A stretch of 30,594 nucleotides of DNA from positions 1-30,594 of the forward strand of contig CACYBV010000037.1 of assembly GCA_902772745.1 (NCBI GenBank), in the 5' to 3' direction. Below are positions 14,500-22,540 of this stretch, one piece after another. Source of the stretch: an uncultured Eubacteriales bacterium (GTDB lineage Bacteria > Bacillota > Clostridia > Lachnospirales > Lachnospiraceae). The stretch's first letter is position 1, and every line of letters starts with the position of its first letter. The notes beneath the pieces were generated by a model that was not told the DNA's origin, ran no database searches, and saw only the letters and a list, made by a program, of their open reading frames with translations. Position numbers and translations under genes: made by a program.

Positions 14500-15708
14500 A
14501 TGAACAGATCGCAAAAGAAAAAAATACAGAAAATCCGGAAAAGCCGCCGTGCGATCATGATGGCGGAGATTGCGGTCGCGGTGCTTGCCATCGCTGCGGC
14601 GATTATCGTTCTCGTGGTGACGGAAAAAAAGAAGAATGAAAAGCCGGCGGACAGTCTGACCTCTTTGTCTGAAAACCTGACGGAGGAAATGACGGCGGAA
14701 ACGCCTGCGACAACGGAACCGGAAACCACGACAATCGCGCCGGAAACGACGACTGCGGAACCCGAGACCTCGGAAGAACCGACCGAAACGACGACGGAGC
14801 AGGAGACCGATGAAGACGGAAATCCGGTGATCTCCTTTACGATTGAGCCGACCGGTCAGTCGGAAGCTGACGTTACAAGTACCGCGCCGGATTCTACGGA
14901 GACGCCGTCTGAGCCCGGTTCGGAATCAGGGGATCCGGAGAACACGGATGAAACGGACAGCGATGCAAAAGACGGTACGGAGAGTGATTCCGAAACCGAC
15001 ACGGACGACAGCGAAGAGAGCGATTCGGAAAGCGAATCCGAGGACGTTTCGGAAAGTGATGCCGAGGATAAATCGGAAAGCGAATCCGGAAGCGACACTG
15101 AGGACGGCTCAGAAAGCGAGACGGAAAGCACCGATGAAAAGCTGGAAGGCCCGGATTATAGTCAGGTGGTCTTTATCGGCGACTCCCGGACGCTTACGAT
15201 GGGAACAGGCGGCGAGCTTGCCTTCGACCTCGTTCCGATGGATTCGATCGCCGCAACCTGGGGCGGACAGCTGACGGACGGCTCGGCTTATGAAAACATT
15301 ACGAATGCCGCGCTCAAGACCCGCAAAAAAGCGGTGTTCTGGTACGGGATCAACGATGTCCAGCTGAATCCAGAGCGGGACAACCCGGAAGTTTTCATCG
15401 CGAACTACGACCGCCTGATTTCGACCTATCTCACGATGTACGACAGCAGTACGGTTTATATTCTGTCCATACTTCCGACAACCGTCCGGGAAAAGGATTA
15501 TTACGAGGGACAGGATGAAAACATCGCCGCCTATAACCAGGCGCTGCAGACCTATGCGTATGATCACAATTATGTCTTCCTGGATCTCACGCCGCTTTTC
15601 ACCGGCGACGAGTGCTTCTCGGAAGGCGACAACATTCATTTTGCCGACTGGTGGTATAAGGAGCGCTTCCTCCCGGCTGTGACGAGAGCAATCGGAATTG
15701 TATACTGA
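14500..15708 (+). CDS. Membrane-anchored SGNH/GDSL hydrolase with an acidic stalk
   Basis: The product is 402 residues. A basic N-terminus (NRSQKKKIQKIRKSRR) and one helix at about 19-41 anchor it, with the rest outside. Residues about 50-218 are low-complexity: first Thr/Glu/Pro-rich (ETTTAEPET), then Ser/Asp/Glu-rich with SES and SDS repeats. The C-terminal domain has the SGNH blocks: S229 in FIGDSRT, N285 in YGINDV, and D377/H380 in DNIHF, with a conserved Gly-Gly (WGGQL) region. Such domains deacetylate or de-esterify carbohydrates or lipids; the target is unknown, cell-wall glycan being plausible. GGAG at 14487-14490 and the promoter support ATG 14500. Confidence 0.82.
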   Translation: MNRSQKKKIQKIRKSRRAIMMAEIAVAVLAIAAAIIVLVVTEKKKNEKPADSLTSLSENLTEEMTAETPATTEPETTTIAPETTTAEPETSEEPTETTTEQETDEDGNPVISFTIEPTGQSEADVTSTAPDSTETPSEPGSESGDPENTDETDSDAKDGTESDSETDTDDSEESDSESESEDVSESDAEDKSESESGSDTEDGSESETESTDEKLEGPDYSQVVFIGDSRTLTMGTGGELAFDLVPMDSIAATWGGQLTDGSAYENITNAALKTRKKAVFWYGINDVQLNPERDNPEVFIANYDRLISTYLTMYDSSTVYILSILPTTVREKDYYEGQDENIAAYNQALQTYAYDHNYVFLDLTPLFTGDECFSEGDNIHFADWWYKERFLPAVTRAIGIVY

Positions 15709-15828
15709 TCCGGATACACAGTCATTTTTCGCCGGCGCGTACCGGCCTCTGTGCCCGCATATGATATGCGTGTTTTCAGCCCCGGAGATGAATGCGGATT
15801 CCGTTAATTTCAACTGAACAGAAATCGG

Positions 15829-15866
15829 ACTGAGGGACGCCTGCGGGCAGGAGTCCCTCAGTTTTT
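15829..15866 (+). terminator. Intrinsic terminator of the SGNH hydrolase gene
   Basis: ACTGAGGGAC (15829-15838) pairs with GTCCCTCAGT (15853-15862), with an inner CCTG/CAGG extension, and TTTTTAG follows. The minus strand has the reverse arrangement with a poorer tail. Bases 15709-15828 hold no gene, only a weaker 6-bp hairpin CGCATA/TATGCG (15756-15770) followed by TGTTTTC. Confidence 0.85.
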
Positions 15867-15941
15867 AGATTCGCCGTTCAGTATTTCACGGATCCGGCGG
15901 ACGTTCGAAGTGCCGCTGTCCGCGATCGGGATATAGTACAT
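15858..15941 (-). CDS. Possible 27-residue small protein downstream of the AraC gene
   Basis: On the minus strand an ATG at 15941-15939 opens a 27-codon frame beginning MYYIPIADSGTS and ending NGESKN, with TGA at 15858-15860 inside the terminator hairpin. GCAGGAAC about 8 bases upstream could act as a ribosome binding site. Codon choice (ATC, CCG, GCG, GGC) looks like the neighbouring genes. It could equally be a remnant of a longer gene, as the frame stays open upstream. I cannot name a family. Confidence 0.25.
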   Translation of the reverse strand: MYYIPIADSGTSNVRRIREILNGESKN

Positions 15942-15964
15942 CGATGGTTCCTGCCGGTATAAAC

Positions 15965-16026
15965 AGCCCCGGCTTTGAAAACAATCCGGGGCTTCATCAT
16001 ACAGCTGCTGTATGAAAAAGCCCCGG
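15965..16026 (-). repeat. Three-arm overlapping hairpins downstream of the AraC gene
   Basis: AGCCCCGG (15965-15972), CCGGGGCT (15986-15993) and AGCCCCGG (16019-16026) are three arms, of which the middle one can pair with either outer one. The larger option pairs 15986-16004 with 16008-16026, 17 of 19 positions matched, across a CTG loop. Read on the minus strand it is followed by ATTGTTTTC, giving a plausible terminator of the transporter-AraC operon. This and the small ORF account for 15867-16062. Confidence 0.65.
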
Positions 16027-16062
16027 GAAAAGCAACGGATAAATCTTAATTGTTTCCGGCAG

Positions 16063-16920
16063 TTATTTTGCCTTGCGGATCTCGTGAATGCGGCGGTACT
16101 CATTCGGAGAGACGCCGACATGTTTCTTAAAGACCTTGTTGAAATTGGAGATCGACTGGAAACCGGAACTCTGCGCGACATCCTGGATCGAAATCCGGCG
16201 GTTTGAGAGCAGCATCAGCGCTTTCTGGATACGATGGTCGTTGAGGTAGTCATTGAAGCTCTGGCCGCTGTACTGGCGGAAGAGACGCGAGAAATAGAAG
16301 GTGCTGATGCCGACTTCTTCCGAGACCTCCGCCTGGGTGATTCGCTTGTCGCAGTTTGCGATGATATAGCTGCAGGCTTTCTCCATCTTGGAGCTGGAGT
16401 TGCGGCGTACGAGTTCGACGTTCTGGGCTGCGAGAGAATTATCGCGGGCTTTTTTTGCGGCTTCGATGAGAATCTTCATGATGTCGATCCGGACGAGGGT
16501 CTCATAGAACAGCTCCTGCTTTTCCGAACTGCTGTATGCATGCAGGAGACAGGCCGTGACTTCGTCCCTCAGCTTTTCACAGGAATCATCGAGAAGGCGT
16601 ACGGTATTGAGATAGTGGTAGTAGGCACAGATATCTTCACATTCGTTGATAGCGCTGGAATCGAACTCGAGCACCAGGGCGCCTTTTTTCGAAGAGGAAA
16701 TAACTTCGAATTCTTCACCCGGCCAGACAAGCAGCACGTTTCCTTCCGAAAGGCTGAAATCCTGGTCCTGGACACGGAACTTAATGCGGTTCTTTTTTGC
16801 GAGAATGAACCTCGCCGGCATATGCCAGCGCTGATTTCCCGAGAGCTCTTTCTCCCCGAGATATCCGAATTCAAAACGGGTTTTTGATGCCTCGGGGAGC
16901 TTTGTGTTCCCTTTTTTCAT
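16063..16920 (-). CDS. AraC family transcriptional regulator
   Basis: The product is 285 residues. The N-terminal half (about 20-110, including FRVQDQDFSLSEGNVLLVWPGEEF) is a cupin-type sensor domain typical of AraC regulators that bind small molecules, often sugars. The C-terminal AraC DNA-binding domain spans about 180-282, with two helix-turn-helix units: ITQAEVSEEVGISTFYFSRL and ISIQDVAQSSGFQSISNFNK, ending VGVSPNEYRR. AAGGAG lies 8 bases before the ATG. It starts 40 bases after the Na/Pi transporter stop, so the two are probably cotranscribed. Its ligand and targets are unknown; control of its own operon or of the divergent deaminase gene is an inference. Confidence 0.9.
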   Translation of the reverse strand: MKKGNTKLPEASKTRFEFGYLGEKELSGNQRWHMPARFILAKKNRIKFRVQDQDFSLSEGNVLLVWPGEEFEVISSSKKGALVLEFDSSAINECEDICAYYHYLNTVRLLDDSCEKLRDEVTACLLHAYSSSEKQELFYETLVRIDIMKILIEAAKKARDNSLAAQNVELVRRNSSSKMEKACSYIIANCDKRITQAEVSEEVGISTFYFSRLFRQYSGQSFNDYLNDHRIQKALMLLSNRRISIQDVAQSSGFQSISNFNKVFKKHVGVSPNEYRRIHEIRKAK

Positions 16921-16960
16921 TTTCTTTCTCCTTGGATTGGAATTTTTGATTTATGTTCGC

Positions 16961-18760
16961 TCATGAAGTTTCTTTTTCAAGCTTCCCGAAATACAGGCGG
17001 TGGGCTTCACCGTAAATCCGGTTGAAGTTTTCGTCCCGCCCCTGGTGCAGGGAAGAAATGTAGCTGTGCTCCTGCTCGGCGAGCTCCGGATGTATTCTCG
17101 CCATCGTGGAGACGCCGATATTGCTGCAGATATCGGAAATCCGCTCGATATCCGACAGGAGGTTCAGGAAAATACTGTCGACAATAACGGTGCATTCGCC
17201 GCTTGCAAGCCGTTTCAGGTGGTTTTCCCGAAGCGCGTTCACGAGGTCATCGACGACTTCCTCCAAAGGCTCGATCGAGCGTGCAGCCTGTTCGTCGCGC
17301 TTCTCGAAGGAACGGTGCGCGAGATCCAGGACCTCCGCGATCAGTTCACGGATCACTTCGAGCTCCCGTTTCGCGCTTTCGGAGAAGCTGACGCTGTTTT
17401 TCTGGAGTCCCTGTGCGGCTTCGGAAATATTGACCGCATGATCGCCGAGACGCTCGAATTCCGAGGTGATGCGGTAGTATTCGTTCATGATCCTCAGGTG
17501 ATCGTCGGACTTGATCGTTGAGCTTAAGCCCACGAGATAGTTGCAGATCCTGTCCGCGAAAATATCGATCCGGTCTTCTTCCTCATTGATTTCCGAAAAC
17601 GCTTTTTCGTCGTATTTCGAAAGCAGCGCCCAGGCGCGGTGGATGTTTTCGCGTGCCGCGTTATACATCGTAAGAAGTGCATCGTAGCAGCTGTTGAATG
17701 CAATCGCGGGCGTGCTGTAGAACTGCGTGTTGAGTCCTGCGAGCTTGTCCGCATATTTTTCGTCCTGCTGTATTCTGCTGCGCACGATGATCTGTGAAAG
17801 CTTTTCGAACCGGAGAACGACGGGAAGCAGCAGCAGTGCGCTCGCGAGATTGAAGACGGTGTTGGTATTGGCAATTCCGCCCGAAAAGATCGGTTTGAGC
17901 CAGATGCCGTCGAGGACGCCGAAGGCATGAAGCAGGGAAACCCCGAGAAGCGCAAGCGCGGACTTTCCGAGGTTGAACAGGATATTGATGATGCCGACAC
18001 GTTTTGCATCCGGCTTCGCTCCGATCCAGCAGACAATTGCGGTTGTGACGCAGTCACCGAGATATATTCCGACGAGAACCGCATAAATTCCCTTAAAGGT
18101 CAGCTGACCGGTTGTCGAGAAGGTCTGCAGGATACCCACAGCGGCACTCGAACTCTGGAGCACGAATGCAACGGCGGCTCCGCTCAGATATCCGATGACG
18201 GGGCTGTCGTCCAGATTGGCGAACAGAGAAAGAAACGCAGGGGATTCGGTCAGGGAATTTACGGCATTGGTCATATTCAGAAGTCCGGAGAAGAGAATTC
18301 CGAAGCCGACGGCGATACCGCCGATCTGTTCGGATTTTCGGATGTGGATGAACATGATCAGGATGACACCGATAATCAGTGCAGCAGGCGCAAGGGTGGA
18401 AGGTTTAAAGATCTGAAGCCAGGCGACTTTGGATTCGTTGAGGTCCAGAAGACGGATAATCTGGCCGGTTACTGTGGTTCCGACATTGGCGCCGACGATG
18501 ATGCCGATGGACTGCCTGAGTGAGATGATGCCGGCGGCCACGAGACCGGAAGTGATGACGATTGTAGCCGTCGAAGACTGGATCACCGCCGTCACTAAAA
18601 GCCCCAGTAAAAATGCTTTGAATATGTTGTTTGTAGCCTTCTCGATTATTTTTTTCAGCGCGCCCGAAGAACTCTCTTTCAGCGTGCCCGACATGAGCCG
18701 CATTCCGTATAAGAACATGGCCAGTCCGCCCAGAAGGCTGATAAAACCGAATATATCCAT
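16961..18760 (-). CDS. Na+/phosphate cotransporter family protein with PhoU-like tail
   Basis: The product is 599 residues from ATG 18760. NptA/PNaS-type proteins import phosphate with sodium. The two inverted repeats are visible: QSSTATIVIT with GANVGTTVTGQI in the first, LQSSSAAVGILQTF with YLGDCVTTAIVCWIG in the second. About eight to nine membrane helices span residues 1-320. The last 230 residues are a soluble helical domain like PhoU (YYRITSEFERLGDHAVNISE; DIERISDICSNIG), common in bacterial members and linked to phosphate regulation. The frame extends to 18829, but the promoter at 18801-18829 overlaps that part, so MDIFGF is the start. The AraC gene follows. Confidence 0.92.
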   Translation of the reverse strand: MDIFGFISLLGGLAMFLYGMRLMSGTLKESSSGALKKIIEKATNNIFKAFLLGLLVTAVIQSSTATIVITSGLVAAGIISLRQSIGIIVGANVGTTVTGQIIRLLDLNESKVAWLQIFKPSTLAPAALIIGVILIMFIHIRKSEQIGGIAVGFGILFSGLLNMTNAVNSLTESPAFLSLFANLDDSPVIGYLSGAAVAFVLQSSSAAVGILQTFSTTGQLTFKGIYAVLVGIYLGDCVTTAIVCWIGAKPDAKRVGIINILFNLGKSALALLGVSLLHAFGVLDGIWLKPIFSGGIANTNTVFNLASALLLLPVVLRFEKLSQIIVRSRIQQDEKYADKLAGLNTQFYSTPAIAFNSCYDALLTMYNAARENIHRAWALLSKYDEKAFSEINEEEDRIDIFADRICNYLVGLSSTIKSDDHLRIMNEYYRITSEFERLGDHAVNISEAAQGLQKNSVSFSESAKRELEVIRELIAEVLDLAHRSFEKRDEQAARSIEPLEEVVDDLVNALRENHLKRLASGECTVIVDSIFLNLLSDIERISDICSNIGVSTMARIHPELAEQEHSYISSLHQGRDENFNRIYGEAHRLYFGKLEKETS

Positions 18761-18800
18761 TTGCGTAAAAACGCTCCCCGTACATTTGATAAACAAATTC

Positions 18801-18829
18801 ATTATAATTGATCTTTTTACAATTTGCAA
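18801..18829 (-). promoter_or_regulatory. Sigma-A promoter of the Na/Pi transporter operon
   Basis: On the minus strand, TTGCAA (18829-18824) and TATAAT (18806-18801) are 17 bases apart. The start of transcription near 18794 leaves a leader of about 34 bases before ATG 18760. Confidence 0.75.
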
Positions 18830-18865
18830 CTGTGAAAAATCCGAGAACTTGTGTCCTTCCCGCGC

Positions 18866-18894
18866 TTGTCTTTTCGTGCATTTCCATGTATAAT
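18866..18894 (+). promoter_or_regulatory. Sigma-A promoter of the deaminase-SLOG gene
   Basis: TTGTCT (18866-18871), a 17-base spacer and a perfect TATAAT (18889-18894). Transcription would begin near 18901, giving a 100-base leader before ATG 19001. It diverges from the transporter promoter, with 36 bases between the two -35 boxes. Confidence 0.75.
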
Positions 18895-19000
18895 GAAGCC
18901 GGGACGGGAGGCCGGTCCTTTTGTGTGCGGTTTTGTGAACGCACGGGATACAGGGCTCCTGCAGACACCTTTTTCAGAATTAAACGTGCGGAGGAATCGG

Positions 19001-21439
19001 ATGGCGTATTTCGGAAGCTTTTCCCTGGATCAGGAGAAGGATATCATCGTGGACCTGGATCTTTCGGCCGGGCTGATGTCCTATGTGCTCCGGACGCCGA
19101 ATCACGGATCGGGAAACCTGATCACGAACCTTTCGCGGATGTGCGGACTGCCGCTGTCGATGGACGAACAGGGGCTTTTTGTGATCCGCGGAACCGTTCC
19201 CTGCTACATTGATGACCGAAACCGGATGGTTTATGTATTCCGGCTCCGGGACACGAAAGCCGCGAACATCTATCCGGACGGAACCATCGAACGGAAGGCC
19301 TCAATCCCCGCGATTTCCAAGACCCTGATGTCACAGACCAAGGATTACCGGCTCGATTTCAAGAAAACCGTCGTCAAGACCTACATTCTCTCGGAATGCA
19401 AATTTCGGACCGACCTGCACACGCATATGAACGCGAACCTCTCGCCGGACGTGCTGATCGCGCTCGGGATCCGGCATGAAATCCGTTATCCGCTGTATTA
19501 TATAAAAAAGCTGGGGCTGAAACTCTCGGAAAAGCAGCAGGAAACGCTTCTCCGGCGGCGGAAGGAACAGGAGGAAAAATACCGTGACTGCGGACTTGAA
19601 GGAAAGTACCTCGACCGCAGGATCGACGACAATACCTTCATCAATTTTGCCGACCTGATCCTGAAAAACCTCGAAAATGCCGCTGAAAACATTCCGAAGA
19701 TCCGGGCTTCCCTTTCCGTGATGAAGGACGGACAGGCGGTTTTTACGAATCTTGAAAAAGTATACCTTTACCGCTATGTTTTTACGAAAGGCGAAAAATC
19801 AGCGCATCCCGTCGTCCTTTCGGGGATCGAATCGATCCCGGACCCGGATATCGCACAGGCGCTCCGCAGGATGATGCTGGACATGCACAGCCCGGAATAT
19901 GCGGGAAATACGCTGTTCCAGAACAAACTCCTGTGGATCGCGCGCGGCTATAAAGACAAGGGCATCCGCTATGCGGAGATTTCCGACACTTCGCTTCTAA
20001 AACCCGGCGAATCGTTCCGGGTGCTTTCGGAAATCCACGAAGTCATGCCCAAAATAATGCGGGAAACCGGCGTAATGCTCCGCTTCCTTGCGGCTTTCCG
20101 AAGGATTCCCCTGACGATCGTCAGAGACCGGATCCTGCAGGACGACCGGTCGGAAAGCCTGCGGATGCTCCGGGTCATCTCGGGGGATCCCTATGTCGCG
20201 GGGACCGATATCGTCGGCGAGGAAATCAACGACATCCGTGAACTTTCGCCGCTGATTCAGGGCATTGTCCGGACCGCTGCGGACCAGCCGGGATTTGTCG
20301 TAAGGATTCACGCCGGTGAAAACGATTCCCTCCGTGACAATGTCCTGAACAGCATCCGCTGCGTGCGGGATTCGCTTCAGCCGGGACAGAAGATGCCGCA
20401 CCTTCGGATCGGGCACGGGCTCTATACCGCAAATCTCGATTCGCAGAAAGGAAAGCAGCTGATCCGCGAGCTGATCGAAAACCGGGTAATCCTGGAGTTC
20501 CAGATCACGTCAAACGTCCGTCTGAACAACCTGTCGGAGCTCACCCGTCATCCGCTGAAAAAGTACCTCCGGGCAGGCGTTATGTGCGTGCAGGGGACGG
20601 ACGGCGGCGCGCTGTACGGGACGGATTCTATCGACGAGGAGCTCGCGCTCGAGAAGATGCTCGATCTCACAAGGCCTGATCTGATGCGGATGCGGGAGAC
20701 GGAAGAACGGGTCCTGAAAGATTCTTTCGCCGCTTTTTATGAAAAAATGAGCGAATTCGACCGGCATGCGGGCGGGCTTCCCTGCAGCGGATATTATGAA
20801 AGAAAACTCCGGGAAAGCACAGACCTGGCACCGGCGGTTCCGAAAGAACAGGCGAAGAATGCTTCCGCCGAGGTGTTTTCAAGGGAAATCCGGGATCTCC
20901 CCGCGGGAAAGCTTCCGGTCGTCGTCCTCGGCGGTTCCTTCAACAACGACAGCCATCATACGGTGCTCCGGGAAGAGAACTGCGAGCTTCTCCGGGAACT
21001 TCTCATAAAAGGGGATCCTTCAAAAATCTTCTTTGTGATCGGACACCGGATTTCAGGTTATGAAAAATACCTGCTTTCGGAAAACCGCGGACGATTTGAA
21101 GTGTTTTCCTTTGTTCCGTCGGAAGTGACGAAAGCGGAAGAAAAGCGGCTGAAAAAAGCCGGTGTTCTGATCCGGGTATCGATTGAAGCTTCTGGACTCG
21201 GATTATATAAGAGCGTCACTTACGAGATTTTCAGGCGGCGCGAATCGGTGCTTCTTGCGCTTGACGGAAACTCCGCAGGCGCAAACATGATACAGGACGC
21301 GAAAAACGGTCATCGGGGCTGCAGGATTTTCATCAGCGGCCGCAGCCGGGCGCTTCAGAGAAAAGCGCAGTCCCTTGCGGGCTACGTGAAAGTGTTCACG
21401 GGAACGCAGGGCCTTGCGGAGGAAATTCTCGGAGAGTAA
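19001..21439 (+). CDS. Adenosine deaminase-like protein fused to a SLOG/Rossmann-like domain
   Basis: The product is 812 residues. Residues 1-135 are an unrecognised N-terminal region. Residues about 136-560 carry the zinc deaminase motifs in order: H140 and H142 (DLHTHMN), H437 and catalytic E440 (RIHAGEN), H472 (LRIGHG), and D534 (GTDGG). ADA and AMP deaminases usually have TDD at the last site; here the second Asp is Gly. A charged helical insert at about 170-230 separates the first motif from the barrel. From about residue 639 a second domain begins (PVVVLGGSFNND), with VIGHRISGYEKYL and LLALDGNSAGANMIQDAKN, the pattern of SLOG-type nucleotide-binding Rossmannoid folds such as YpsA/DprA. 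GGAGG six bases before ATG 19001 and the promoter set the start. Substrate unknown; free, signalling or RNA-linked purines are all possible. Confidence 0.75.
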   Translation: MAYFGSFSLDQEKDIIVDLDLSAGLMSYVLRTPNHGSGNLITNLSRMCGLPLSMDEQGLFVIRGTVPCYIDDRNRMVYVFRLRDTKAANIYPDGTIERKASIPAISKTLMSQTKDYRLDFKKTVVKTYILSECKFRTDLHTHMNANLSPDVLIALGIRHEIRYPLYYIKKLGLKLSEKQQETLLRRRKEQEEKYRDCGLEGKYLDRRIDDNTFINFADLILKNLENAAENIPKIRASLSVMKDGQAVFTNLEKVYLYRYVFTKGEKSAHPVVLSGIESIPDPDIAQALRRMMLDMHSPEYAGNTLFQNKLLWIARGYKDKGIRYAEISDTSLLKPGESFRVLSEIHEVMPKIMRETGVMLRFLAAFRRIPLTIVRDRILQDDRSESLRMLRVISGDPYVAGTDIVGEEINDIRELSPLIQGIVRTAADQPGFVVRIHAGENDSLRDNVLNSIRCVRDSLQPGQKMPHLRIGHGLYTANLDSQKGKQLIRELIENRVILEFQITSNVRLNNLSELTRHPLKKYLRAGVMCVQGTDGGALYGTDSIDEELALEKMLDLTRPDLMRMRETEERVLKDSFAAFYEKMSEFDRHAGGLPCSGYYERKLRESTDLAPAVPKEQAKNASAEVFSREIRDLPAGKLPVVVLGGSFNNDSHHTVLREENCELLRELLIKGDPSKIFFVIGHRISGYEKYLLSENRGRFEVFSFVPSEVTKAEEKRLKKAGVLIRVSIEASGLGLYKSVTYEIFRRRESVLLALDGNSAGANMIQDAKNGHRGCRIFISGRSRALQRKAQSLAGYVKVFTGTQGLAEEILGE

Positions 21440-21452
21440 GAACCGGTTCCGC

Positions 21453-21481
21453 TTGAAATCGAAGCCGGGCTGGTGTATGAT
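21453..21481 (+). promoter_or_regulatory. Probable sigma-A promoter of the mrp gene
   Basis: TTGAAA (21453-21458) and TATGAT (21476-21481) are separated by 17 bases, about 150 bases before the next start codon. Confidence 0.55.
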
Positions 21482-21558
21482 ATAGGGTATGTTTACGCCG
21501 CCGGGCGAAACAGATTATAAAGCCGGTCAATCCCGGCAGATGAAACAGATTATATAGA

Positions 21559-21597
21559 CTGTCATCCCGAGTGAGCGAAGCGAATCAAGGGATCCCG
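21559..21597 (+). repeat. Intergenic repeat of the TCATCCCGAG...GCGAAGCGAA type
   Basis: TGTCATCCCGAGTGAGCGAA continues into GCGAATCAAGGGATCCC. ATCCC (21564-21568) and GGGAT (21589-21593) can close a small hairpin around the AGCGAAGCGAA core. Short intergenic elements with this consensus recur in unrelated bacterial genomes. Only one copy is in this window, so its multiplicity here cannot be seen. Confidence 0.7.
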
Positions 21598-21631
21598 TCA
21601 ATAAAGAGCAATACAAGGAGAACCAACAATC

Positions 21632-22468
21632 ATGGCTGAAAACTGTGATCACAACTGTGAAAGCTGCGCGCTGAACTGCGATTCGAGAACGGCGCCGCAG
21701 GATTTTCGTGAAAAACTGAATGCGCTTTCAAGCGTCGGAAAAGTCATCGGCATCGTCAGCGGCAAAGGCGGCGTCGGAAAGTCCCTTGTGACTTCGCTTC
21801 TCGCATCAGCCTTGCAGAAGAGCGGGCGTCAGGCGGCGATTATGGACGCGGATATTACCGGGCCTTCGATCCCGAAGGGCTTCGGGCTCTCCAGGGAACA
21901 CTGCACTTCCGACGGAACGAACCTGTATCCGGCGGAGAGCGAATCCGGCATCCGGATCATGTCGATGAACCTCCTTCTTGCAAATGCCGACGACCCGGTC
22001 GTATGGCGCGGCCCGGTGATCGCCGGCGCCGTGAAGCAGTTCTGGACGGATGTGGCCTGGGGCAATGTGGATACGATGTTTGTCGACATGCCCCCGGGAA
22101 CCGGGGACGTTCCGCTGACCGTATTCCAGAGCCTTCCCGTGGACGGAATCATCGTTGTGACAAGTCCGCAGGAACTCGTGTCGATGATCGTCGGAAAGGC
22201 CGTGAAAATGGCGGATATGATGAATATTCCAATCCTCGGCATCGTTGAAAACATGTCTTATTTCGAATGCCCGGACTGCGGGAAGCGCCATGCGGTCTTC
22301 GGCGAGAGCCATATCGACGCGCTGGCAGAAACCTACGGGATCGACACGGTCGCGAAGCTCCCGATCGACCCCGCCCTCGCGGCGCTCACGGATCAGGGCC
22401 GGATCGGGGAATATGACTGCCCGGCGCTTACGGATATTCTTGCGAAGATTGAAGCGGTGAACGAATAA
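21632..22468 (+). CDS. mrp: Mrp/NBP35-type P-loop ATPase, iron-sulfur carrier
   Basis: The product is 278 residues. Mrp/ApbC proteins bind and transfer [4Fe-4S] clusters to apoproteins in the cytosol, in an ATP-dependent way. The deviant Walker A GKGGVGKS begins at residue 44 (the first G), MDADITGPSIPK follows, and MPPGTGDVPLTVFQS is the Mrp signature. A short cysteine-rich N-terminus (CDHNCESCALNC) resembles NBP35 and could hold a cluster. The C-terminal ECPDCGKRHAVF gives the CxxC that bridges a cluster in the dimer. AAGGAG at 21616-21621 precedes ATG 21632. The gene has its own probable promoter. Confidence 0.93.
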   Translation: MAENCDHNCESCALNCDSRTAPQDFREKLNALSSVGKVIGIVSGKGGVGKSLVTSLLASALQKSGRQAAIMDADITGPSIPKGFGLSREHCTSDGTNLYPAESESGIRIMSMNLLLANADDPVVWRGPVIAGAVKQFWTDVAWGNVDTMFVDMPPGTGDVPLTVFQSLPVDGIIVVTSPQELVSMIVGKAVKMADMMNIPILGIVENMSYFECPDCGKRHAVFGESHIDALAETYGIDTVAKLPIDPALAALTDQGRIGEYDCPALTDILAKIEAVNE

Positions 22469-22540
22469 CTGCGGGACAGTACGGGCGGAATCGGGCAGCG
22501 GACGGCTTTTCTGAAGGAATTATTTCAGGAGGAAGTGAAC

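Noticed and set aside
19001..21439. RADAR defence system
   Set aside because: The deaminase is the right size and type to recall RdrB, but there is no adjacent RdrA-like ATPase or accessory gene, and RdrB is not known to me to carry this C-terminal domain.
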